This document shows positions 7,985 through 14,784 of a DNA stretch of 17,414 nucleotides, piece after piece; position 1 is the stretch's first letter, and each line of letters opens with the position of its first letter. The translations under genes were made by a program, and so were the position numbers. Origin of the DNA: Planctomycetota bacterium (GTDB taxonomy: Bacteria > Planctomycetota > UBA1135 > GCA-002686595); contig JAJDES010000590.1 of assembly GCA_029259675.1 (NCBI GenBank), positions 1-17,414 of the forward strand, in the 5' to 3' direction. The notes beneath the pieces are model-generated. The model was not told the origin of the DNA. It saw nothing but the letters and a program-made list of their open reading frames with translations, and made no database searches.

Positions 7985-8398
7985 CTAGCTGCCTTCGGTC
8001 GTGCCCACGGCCAAGCGCGTCAAACCGGCTCGACCACAGGCATCCATAACGCTCACAATGGCTTGATGCCGGGCGAGCCTGTCGCCCCGAATCGTGACTT
8101 CCGTTTCCGAACTCTGCTTGGCGGCGCGACGCAGGGCCGCGTCCAAGCTGAGCGTGTCCAGACTTTCTCCGCGCAGCAACACACTGCCGTCCGCCAGCAC
8201 ATTGATAATCAATGTTTCCTTTTCGCTTTCCGCTTGAGCGGCAGCTTCGGCCTCAGGCAAATCCAATTCAATCTCACGTTCGGGATCCGCAAAGGTTGTC
8301 GCGATCATGAAGAAGATCAAAAGCAGGAAGACCACATCGATCATGGGCGTTAGGTCGAGCACCAAATTACTCGGCCCCGACTGAGTCCGAATGTTCAC
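7985..8398 (-). CDS. exbD: ExbD/TolR biopolymer transport protein
   Basis: A 137-residue inner-membrane protein of the ExbD/TolR family. It has a short cytoplasmic N-terminus, one transmembrane helix (about 17-36) that begins LTPMIDVVFLLLIFF, and a periplasmic domain (about 40-137). Asp21 in the helix is the conserved protonatable residue of the family. With ExbB it would use the proton motive force to move a TonB- or TolA-like partner; here that partner is most likely the 1254-residue protein encoded next. The start is GTG, overlapping the exbB stop by four bases (GTGA), with AGGTGG five bases upstream, so the two are translationally coupled. Length is normal for the family. Confidence 0.95.
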   Translation of the reverse strand: MNIRTQSGPSNLVLDLTPMIDVVFLLLIFFMIATTFADPEREIELDLPEAEAAAQAESEKETLIINVLADGSVLLRGESLDTLSLDAALRRAAKQSSETEVTIRGDRLARHQAIVSVMDACGRAGLTRLAVGTTEGS

Positions 8399-9066
8399 GC
8401 CGCCACCTCGCTGGATTCAACCGCGAGGGAACGCGCCAATTCCTCGTAACCGTCTTCGGCTCGCTGAGCAAAGCGATCGATGCGAGCGCGGAAGTGGTAA
8501 TAAAGTACCTGCGCAGGGATCGCGATCGCCAAGCCCGTGGCGGTGGTTATCAACGCCTGGGAAATACCCGAGGCCAACTCCTCGGGCCGACCCAAACCAT
8601 CCCGAAGGGCAATGCTCGAAAAGGCTTCTATCATGCCCCAAACCGTTCCCAATAGTCCGAGCAGCGGTGCGACGACGGCCACGAGCACTAGGGGTTGTAG
8701 ATTGGCGGAGAGGCGCTTCACTTCGCGTTCGCCGGCATCCTCGACGGCTCGCTCGCGTTCCAGCACGGGCCTGTCGCTGCGTTCCAAGGCCACCGCCAGG
8801 ATGCGAGCCAATGGGCGGCTATTGTTGCGTTCGCACAACTCCGCGCCGCTCGCAAGCCCTTCATCGCGCACGGTGCGCGCGACTTCATGGGCCAAGCGTT
8901 TGCCACCAAGAAGATTGCTGCGCAGGCGCACCCAACGCTCCACGGCATAGGCCATGGCCACCACTGAGCAGAGTGCCAGGGGGATCATCAATGGCCCGCC
9001 GCCGGTGACCATCTCGAAGAGGGAGCCGAAATCGGCTGGAGCTGCGGAACTGGCGTTTGTCGTCAT
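8395..9066 (-). CDS. exbB: ExbB/TolQ (MotA family) proton channel protein
   Basis: A 223-residue inner-membrane protein. Three transmembrane segments lie at about 23-43, 124-147 and 168-190, with a cytoplasmic loop between the first two, as in ExbB/TolQ. The hallmark stretches are VAPLLGLLGTVWGMIEAF (132-149) and the third helix GISQALITTATGLAIAIPA (167-185), which carries the conserved Thr residues facing the channel. It forms the stator pentamer that surrounds the ExbD helices. It sits between the TPR gene (64 bases away) and exbD (4-base overlap). No strong ribosome site precedes the ATG, and a small hairpin lies 17 bases upstream, so translation may depend partly on the upstream gene. Confidence 0.95.
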   Translation of the reverse strand: MTTNASSAAPADFGSLFEMVTGGGPLMIPLALCSVVAMAYAVERWVRLRSNLLGGKRLAHEVARTVRDEGLASGAELCERNNSRPLARILAVALERSDRPVLERERAVEDAGEREVKRLSANLQPLVLVAVVAPLLGLLGTVWGMIEAFSSIALRDGLGRPEELASGISQALITTATGLAIAIPAQVLYYHFRARIDRFAQRAEDGYEELARSLAVESSEVAA

Positions 9067-9083
9067 GGTGTTGAGTGTGCAAA

Positions 9084-9097
9084 GGCGCGGGGGCGCC
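9084..9097 (-). other. Hairpin in the TPR-exbB spacer
   Basis: GGCGC and GCGCC pair perfectly around a 4-base loop, 17 bases before the exbB ATG and inside the 64-base intercistronic gap. It is GC-only and short and has no T tract. It could be an RNA-processing or stability element that sets different levels for the TPR protein and the motor, or simply a chance fold in GC-rich DNA. Confidence 0.35.
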
Positions 9098-9130
9098 GAC
9101 CGCTATTGGATTGAATGCGAAAGAAGCGAA

Positions 9131-12100
9131 TCAGGGATTCAAACGCTGGACCGCTTCGCGCGCCTGGGGACTATCGGGATAGGTTTCCGACAATTCGAGC
9201 CACTGCTCGCGCGCGCGTTCATCGCGCCCCAATGCGCGAAAGCAATCTCCCGATCGCAAGAGTGCCTGGGCCACTTCCTCCGCCTGGGAGTAGAGCAACG
9301 CGACTTTCATGTATGTCGTCAGCGCATTTTCAAAGTCGTCCCGTTCAAACTTGAGGTCCGCTAAACCCAGTTGAGCTTGAGCAACCAGAACGCCTTCTGC
9401 CCGTTCGGTTACGCGCGCGAATGCTTGCTCCGCTTCGCGCTCGCGGCCGAGGGCTGCCAGGCTGCGGGCGCGCCACAATTCCGCTTCGTCCGCTTGCTCA
9501 AAATCCGCTCGCCTTGCCAATTTAGCCAATTCGGCCTCGGCGGCTTGCCACTGACCCAACTTGGCCCGGGTTAGGCCGAGGCGAAAGCTTGCTTTGGGCC
9601 CCACATCGTGGCGCGGCCATTCGCGCAAAACGCGTTGCAGCGGCAGGGCGGCAGCTTCGTATTGCTCCAAACGAAAGTGCGCTTCGCCCAAGAGAAAGAG
9701 GGCTTCGCCCAACAATTCGCTTTCCGGATAGTCGCGCACGAGCGCTTGCAAACTAGGAACAGCCTTGGCGGCCTCATTGCGCAGCAAGGACACAAATCCG
9801 AGCTTGTAGAGAGCGCGCTCGCGAATCGGACTGTTGCTTTGACTAGCTGACTCGTACAACGCAGCCGTACGTTCATCCGCGGGCATGCTTTCGAAACGAG
9901 CCTCGCCCAGGAAGAAGGTCGCTTCCGCCAAGAGCACATCATCATTGCCGGCCGCAGCCTTGGAACGCTCCGTATCTGAACCGGCGGTCCGCTTCAAATG
10001 GCCCTCCAAAGCGCGGCCCTTGGCGAGATGAGCCTCGGCTGCATCCACGTCGCCATCCTCCAACGCCAAATAGAGGCTCTCGACACAGGCTTCGATCAAG
10101 ACTTCGGCCCGCTCCAACCTCGATTGCAATCCGTCAATGAGTTGACGTGCATCCGCGAATCGCTCTTCGCGACTGAGGCCGCGAGCCACGATTCGCGCGG
10201 CCTGCAGCAAGCGCTGTTCATCGTCCACCAGCTTGCACAACTCGGCGAAGGCCGCCTGGGAGCCGCGGCCGTCACCGGCACCTTCGCGCACCCAAACCGC
10301 CAACTCCCACGCCGCACTGCGCATTTCCTTGGGCAGTTCCGGGCGAGACAACAGCGGCGCAAGTGCCTGGGCGGATTGCTCGGGTCGCGACAGTTCGAAC
10401 AGGGTCCAGGCCTGCGCGTAGGCAGCGGGAGCTGCAAATTCGGAAGTTTGAAACTGCTCGCCGATGCGGGAGTAGCGCTGCAAGGCTTCCTCACGGGCTC
10501 CGCGCGACGCCAGTTTTTGACCCAGTTCATAAAGTGCGCGGGGCAGCTCCGAACTCGTGGCGTGCTCTTGAATTAATCGTTCAAGCGCTTCCTCCCCCAC
10601 CTTCCCCGAGTCGATGCGCCCGATGGCCAAGAGCGCGTCATCGGCCCAAGCGCCCCGGGCGTGGTGCTTTAGGTAAGACCGGAAACCCGCCATCGCGGAC
10701 GCGATGTCGCCCGATTGCTCGCGACCCCAGGCGGACATGTAGCGCGCTTCCTCCGTCTCTGCCGCACTTGGAAAAGACTTGCTTAGCCCTTCAAACTGTG
10801 CAGCCGATGCGGCGTGATCGCCGCGCTCATGCAGACACCACGCGCCGATCGAAAGTGCCGCAGCTTGCCGTTGCGCACTTGCTTCAGATTCCGCGCGACT
10901 CTCCTCACTCAGCAATTGCGCAGCACTGGCCTCCGCAGCTTGCCAATCACCGAGGGCGAATTGCGCGCGGGCCTTGGCCAGCAGCGCCGGCAAGTGATAG
11001 GAACCTCGCGAAGGACTCTGTTGCAGGGATTGAAGGCTGTCCAGCGCACCGGCGGCATCACCGCTGTTGATCAATTCGACGGAAGCGGCATAAAGTCCAT
11101 ATTCGGAATCGGCGGCTTGGAAGTATTGGATAGCCGCTTCGCTGCGGCCCAGTTGGCTGGCCAATTCACCGCCGAGTTCGCGAGCCGCTCGAGCCGCATC
11201 CGGACTCGGTGATTGCTTGAGAGCCCGCTCCACATCGGCCATGGCCTCCCGCTCGCGACCGAGCGCCTGCAGCGTGCGTGCGCGCCACGTGAAAAACTCC
11301 GAATTCTGCTCGGCAACTCCCAACTGAAAAGCGCGCAATGCGTTCTCGGGGTGACCGGCATTCAACAGGCCGATACTCAACTGCAATGCGGCTTCCGGCG
11401 CCAAATCGCTCTCGCGATGCTCATCGACTATGCGCGCAAAGTACTCACAGGCGGCAGCGACATCACCGAGATCTAAAAGACATTGGCCGGCACCGAAGAG
11501 TGCTCGGGCGGCATGCACGCCCTGGGTCGCTTGCAGATAGGAATCCAGGGCCTCCTTCGGTCTCGACAAGGCGTTTTGGCATTCCGCTTGGATCAACACC
11601 AGTTCGCCGTCGCCGGGACCAAACTCGCCCAGCCAAGCTTGAATCAAGCCGATCGCGCGTTCGTGCTGGTTGAGCCGGTAGGCACACCAAGCCAAACCGA
11701 AGGAAGCTTCGCGCGCATTTTCGCCCTTGGGCTCCCTCTTCAACGCAGCTTCATAGTGATTCTGTGCGCGTTCGAAGTCACCCAACTGAAAGCGGCTGTC
11801 GCCCGCCAAAGTAGAGGCCGAAGCGCGCAAGTACTCCGCACAATCCTTCAGTGCGCTTTCGAATGCTTCCGCTGCAACTTGGGGTTTTCCAAGTGACAAG
11901 TGGCAGCGGCCGGCTTGAAAGGCGGCTTCCGGCCTGAACTCAAACTCAGCTTTGGAAAGCAGTGGTCCCAGGGCATCAACAGCTGCGCTGTGTTGGCCCA
12001 ATTCAGCCAGCGCGTTTCCGAGCAAGTAGTTCACACCATCCCGATTCGCGCTCTTGGGATGTTTTGCGAGGAAAGCCCTAGCTTCGCGCTCGACCATTTC

Positions 12101-12256
12101 GTGCAGGCCTTTGTCAGCTAGACCGACAATGAACGAATACTGTTCCCGGGCGCTACTCTCGCTTTGTAAGGACGAGCTTGTTTCGGCGGCAGCCGCGGCA
12201 GTGGGCTCCATTGCGACGGTAAAAAGCGCACACGCGATCAACAGCGACGGCTTCAT
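9131..12256 (-). CDS. Large secreted TPR-repeat protein
   Basis: A 1041-residue periplasmic protein, first gene of the exbB-exbD-transducer operon. I chose the ATG at codon 53 of the open frame because GAGG lies six bases upstream and it begins a good signal peptide (MKPSLLIACALFTVAMEPTAAAAA). The 52 codons upstream are GC-rich and unlike the rest. Nearly the whole mature protein is made of degenerate 34-residue helical repeats (TPR), e.g. YLLGNALAELGQHSAAVDAL, GDFERAQNHYEAALKREP and LFLLGEAHFRLEQYEAAALP. The last repeats (LLRSGDCFRALGRDERARE... to the C-terminus) resemble those of CpoB/YbgF-type TPR proteins encoded with Tol-Pal. Such repeats form a superhelical protein-binding scaffold, so the likely role is a periplasmic adaptor for the motor or its target. 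No catalytic motif was found. Confidence 0.9.
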   Translation of the reverse strand: MKPSLLIACALFTVAMEPTAAAAAETSSSLQSESSAREQYSFIVGLADKGLHEMVEREARAFLAKHPKSANRDGVNYLLGNALAELGQHSAAVDALGPLLSKAEFEFRPEAAFQAGRCHLSLGKPQVAAEAFESALKDCAEYLRASASTLAGDSRFQLGDFERAQNHYEAALKREPKGENAREASFGLAWCAYRLNQHERAIGLIQAWLGEFGPGDGELVLIQAECQNALSRPKEALDSYLQATQGVHAARALFGAGQCLLDLGDVAAACEYFARIVDEHRESDLAPEAALQLSIGLLNAGHPENALRAFQLGVAEQNSEFFTWRARTLQALGREREAMADVERALKQSPSPDAARAARELGGELASQLGRSEAAIQYFQAADSEYGLYAASVELINSGDAAGALDSLQSLQQSPSRGSYHLPALLAKARAQFALGDWQAAEASAAQLLSEESRAESEASAQRQAAALSIGAWCLHERGDHAASAAQFEGLSKSFPSAAETEEARYMSAWGREQSGDIASAMAGFRSYLKHHARGAWADDALLAIGRIDSGKVGEEALERLIQEHATSSELPRALYELGQKLASRGAREEALQRYSRIGEQFQTSEFAAPAAYAQAWTLFELSRPEQSAQALAPLLSRPELPKEMRSAAWELAVWVREGAGDGRGSQAAFAELCKLVDDEQRLLQAARIVARGLSREERFADARQLIDGLQSRLERAEVLIEACVESLYLALEDGDVDAAEAHLAKGRALEGHLKRTAGSDTERSKAAAGNDDVLLAEATFFLGEARFESMPADERTAALYESASQSNSPIRERALYKLGFVSLLRNEAAKAVPSLQALVRDYPESELLGEALFLLGEAHFRLEQYEAAALPLQRVLREWPRHDVGPKASFRLGLTRAKLGQWQAAEAELAKLARRADFEQADEAELWRARSLAALGREREAEQAFARVTERAEGVLVAQAQLGLADLKFERDDFENALTTYMKVALLYSQAEEVAQALLRSGDCFRALGRDERAREQWLELSETYPDSPQAREAVQRLNP

Positions 12257-12337
12257 ATCAAACCTCAGTCGAAGGCCGGGGGACGGACCGTTGTCGTCGG
12301 GCTCCTGTCCGCTGCGGCTGGTACTAAAGAAAAAGTC

Positions 12338-12364
12338 GGGGTGGGGGCATGGGGCCGCCCCGGG
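12338..12364 (+). other. Candidate G-quadruplex in the TPR operon leader
   Basis: The plus strand has four G runs (12338-12341, 12343-12347, 12351-12354, 12362-12364) separated by loops of 1, 3 and 7 bases, meeting the usual G3+N1-7 rule. It lies 82-108 bases upstream of the TPR start and on the template strand of that operon. The same bases can instead form a duplex hairpin: GGGGCC 12351-12356 with GGCCCC 12370-12375. On the minus strand that hairpin is followed 15 bases later by CTTTTTCTTT, so an attenuator is a competing reading. Confidence 0.35.
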
Positions 12365-12476
12365 CAGGTGGCCCCAATTGAGCAAAAACCAATGTCTGCT
12401 GCAGCGATCCAAATCTATTCGTTCAACAGCGGAACTAGCTCCAATCTGCTGAACTTCAATTCTATTCCGCAGTCAT

Positions 12477-12507
12477 GGGGAAGCGCCGTTCAAAACCGCG
12501 CTCCCCC
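12477..12507 (-). terminator. Strong hairpin terminator after the 709-residue coiled-coil gene
   Basis: The minus-strand RNA forms a 10-bp stem, GGGGGAGCGC with GCGCUUCCCC, around an 11-base loop, 15 bases after the stop codon. One pair is G-U on the minus strand and becomes an A-C mismatch on the plus strand, so the fold suits the minus-strand transcript. There is no U tract behind it, so it may be a U-less terminator or a 3'-end stabiliser. It marks the boundary between the BlaI/M56 cluster and the TPR-ExbBD operon. Confidence 0.55.
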
Positions 12508-12522
12508 AATGAACACCGTCCC

Positions 12523-14652
12523 TTAGCGCATGCGATTGCGCGTCAAGCTGTCGACGCGATCGCGCAGGTCCGTGACCTCGCTGCGCAGGCCGCTGACTTC
12601 GCCCTGAAGTTCGCGCAACAGCAGTCCCAGCTCGTGCACAACGTCCCCATGGGCCGCATGCGGAGCTTCGACTCCGGACACGCGCTCGTAGTGCAATTGC
12701 GAATTGCGCCCGCCGTGCTCGCGCCGAACATCGCGCCGAACATCGCGCTCAACTTCCGCGCGCTCCAATCGCTGCCGCTGTCGCTCCTGACCGTTTCGTT
12801 GCTCCTGCGCCTGCTCCATTTGCGCTTGCAGCGCGCGTTCGCGCTCCTCAGCCAGTCGATGCAATTCTTGATTCGCGTATTCGTGCAGGTGGCTGCGCTC
12901 AAGATCTAATTGATGACGCTCCACTTCCAAGTACTCCAACTCATGGCGCCGCTCGCTGAGTTCGCGCTCAAGCGCGTGCCGCTTCTGCTGCAACTCCTCC
13001 AGTACTCGTTCGTAGCGATTGCGTTGCTTGTCATCTGTACCGATCGCCTGAATGCGGGCCTCATCGTAACGACGAGCAATCTCCGCCATTTGCACTTCTC
13101 GTTGCTCCAACGACTGGGCGAGCTTCCGTTCGCGCTGATTCAACTTTTGAAAGTTGCGCTCGAATTTGTGCTCTGACTGTTCAAGGTTGCGCTCGGCATC
13201 GCGTTGGGCTCGCTCGTAGTCGCGCATGACCCGCTCGATCTCTCGCTCGGCCGATGGGGCCTGGCGCCGTTCACGCTCCACAAACTCGTGGCTGTGCCGC
13301 ACTTCGCGCTCTTCTTCTTGCCCAAGAACAGATGCGAGTTCGCCCAGGGAAACGCTCCAATTGTGCAGGGCCGGCGTCAAGGCATGGGCATTGGACTGAT
13401 CCCAGGACTCCGTTTCCTCAAGTGCCGACTCCACGGCTTCTTCAATGATATCTTCGAGTTCTTCCAAGCCCTCCAACTCGTCTAGATCGATGTACTCTTC
13501 GATCTCTTCCAACTCCTCGATCAAGCGCTCTTCCATACGCTCTAGACGCTCAATCAATTGCTCCTCCAGCCCTTCGCCGGCCTGAAGCCTGGGAGCTGCC
13601 TCACCCAATTCCTCGGCCAATTCCATCAGCTCTTCGCCGAGGATGTCCATGGAGTCTTCGTGCAACTGATGTCCGAGATGCTCGGCGCGCTCACCCAACA
13701 GAGCCCGTAGGTGATCCATTTCGGCACGATGCAATTGCGCCAATTCATGCATTTGATGCTGATTGGCTTCATTCCAGCGCTGCCAAAACTCGGCTTGGGT
13801 TTCCTGCAAGACATTCAGCTCGTGCAGAGCGAAGGGTTCCAGCTCCGTGTGCTCAAACTCCTCGAATAGCTCTTCACGCAATTCTTCTACGGTCTCTGAG
13901 TAATCATCGCGGAAGTCATTCCAGCTATCGAAGAAGTCCTCGTGCATCGATTCGAATTCCTCTTCGAACGCATGCACCCATTCTTCTTCGGCGTCGTGAA
14001 ATGAATGCTGGCCCACATGAAATTGGAGCTGCGCCAAATCGTCGCCTAAGTTTTGAATCCACACCACGCGCGGTTCGTGAACCGCCCCCCCATCTCCGGC
14101 AATCACAACATCTCCATGGGAGCTCGATTGATAAACCATGCGCGTGCCACCGGGGGCGGCAGCAGCGACACCAGGTCCGGAAGTCACGGCCGGGGCTTGG
14201 CGAGTCGTTGTACGCACATGGAATGTCATCGGCGCGCTAGATTGACCGGAACCCGGCTCCGCACACGGAGCGGGAGCGTCCGGAACGACCGCTGTGCGCA
14301 GGCCGATTTGGGGCAGCGGAGCCAAGGCTCCAACCGAGCTCGCGCCGCCGGCTGAAGGTGCGCTTGCCTGCGGCACGCGCACGCTGGGCAAGCCTTGCGG
14401 AACCGCCGGCGTCTGCCCGGAACCCCTTGCCGCAGGCGTTTCGCAAGCCGCCGCAGGGGCCGGGGCCGCCGCCGGGGCCGGAACGGGCTGGATCTGAGCA
14501 ATGGGTGCGGGCGATTCCAATTCCCGCTTGGGCACTCCCGTGGGAAGTACGCTGGCCGCGCTCGCCTGGGGAGCATCCGCCTGCGACTCGTTGTCCGTAG
14601 CAAAAATCGGAACAGCCGCCGCACAGGACAAGAAAACAATACTTAGCTTCAT
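12523..14652 (-). CDS. Secreted charged coiled-coil protein of unknown function
   Basis: A 709-residue exported protein I cannot assign to a family. Regions: signal peptide (1-18, probable cut after IFA); Pro/Ala-rich low-complexity stretch (about 25-170); a short ordered-looking part with GDVVIAGDGGAVHEPRVVWI (180-199); a very acidic helical region (about 220-420; residues 361-416 contain 23 Glu and 3 Asp against 3 Arg); and a long Arg/Glu/Gln coiled coil (about 445-650). A last small coiled coil (670-705, VHELGLLLRELQGEVSGLRSEV) is of the trimerising type. Lysine is almost absent before residue 496. The ATG has AAGGA seven bases upstream. It is the next gene after the M56 peptidase (132-base gap, same strand), so it may be a substrate, ligand or output of that sensor. 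An envelope-spanning tether is also possible; both are inference. Confidence 0.75.
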   Translation of the reverse strand: MKLSIVFLSCAAAVPIFATDNESQADAPQASAASVLPTGVPKRELESPAPIAQIQPVPAPAAAPAPAAACETPAARGSGQTPAVPQGLPSVRVPQASAPSAGGASSVGALAPLPQIGLRTAVVPDAPAPCAEPGSGQSSAPMTFHVRTTTRQAPAVTSGPGVAAAAPGGTRMVYQSSSHGDVVIAGDGGAVHEPRVVWIQNLGDDLAQLQFHVGQHSFHDAEEEWVHAFEEEFESMHEDFFDSWNDFRDDYSETVEELREELFEEFEHTELEPFALHELNVLQETQAEFWQRWNEANQHQMHELAQLHRAEMDHLRALLGERAEHLGHQLHEDSMDILGEELMELAEELGEAAPRLQAGEGLEEQLIERLERMEERLIEELEEIEEYIDLDELEGLEELEDIIEEAVESALEETESWDQSNAHALTPALHNWSVSLGELASVLGQEEEREVRHSHEFVERERRQAPSAEREIERVMRDYERAQRDAERNLEQSEHKFERNFQKLNQRERKLAQSLEQREVQMAEIARRYDEARIQAIGTDDKQRNRYERVLEELQQKRHALERELSERRHELEYLEVERHQLDLERSHLHEYANQELHRLAEERERALQAQMEQAQEQRNGQERQRQRLERAEVERDVRRDVRREHGGRNSQLHYERVSGVEAPHAAHGDVVHELGLLLRELQGEVSGLRSEVTDLRDRVDSLTRNRMR
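12721..12744. repeat. 12-bp perfect tandem duplication inside the coiled-coil gene
   Basis: The unit GCGCCGAACATC occurs twice in a row, with a third, diverged copy immediately to the right. It stays in frame and encodes the DVRRDVRRE stretch near residues 637-645. This looks like slippage in a low-complexity charged region. Confidence 0.6.
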
Positions 14653-14681
14653 GACGATTTCCTTCTGGACTCGATCTGGTT

Positions 14682-14702
14682 GTGCGAAGCGAAAAGCCGC
14701 AC
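14682..14702 (-). other. Hairpin in the leader of the coiled-coil gene
   Basis: GTGCG (14682-14686) pairs with CGCAC (14698-14702) around an 11-base loop, about 30 bases before the ATG of the 709-residue protein. It is in the 132-base gap behind the M56 gene. No T tract follows on the minus strand, so it would be a leader structure and not a terminator. I see no convincing -35/-10 pair for the minus strand in this gap, so read-through from the M56 gene is possible. Confidence 0.25.
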
Positions 14703-14784
14703 GTTTTGTTGGTTGACGAATCTGGCGGATGGTTTTTTTATCGGGACGGCAGCTGCGATGACGGCTGCTTGCATCCGATGTTTT

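Noticed and set aside
12257..12412. N-terminal extension of the TPR protein by 52 residues
   Set aside because: The extension is Pro/Arg/Gly-rich, would place the signal peptide internally, and covers the hairpin/quadruplex leader. The internal ATG has a GAGG site and a good signal peptide.
14454..14482. GGGGCC-type microrepeats in the coiled-coil gene
   Set aside because: They simply encode the Pro/Ala-rich low-complexity stretch and are not a separate repeat element.
14713..14741. Plus-strand TTGACG with TTTTAT at 17 bases, a possible antisense promoter toward the M56 gene's 3' end
   Set aside because: The -10 match is only four of six and comes from a T tract, and no plus-strand gene or RNA structure follows. 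It is not strong enough to annotate.
14752..14775. GCAGC/GCTGC hairpin after the M56 gene as a terminator
   Set aside because: The stem is only 5 bp with a 10-base loop containing a competing palindrome (GCAGCTGC), and there is no T tract. Read-through into the next gene seems equally likely.
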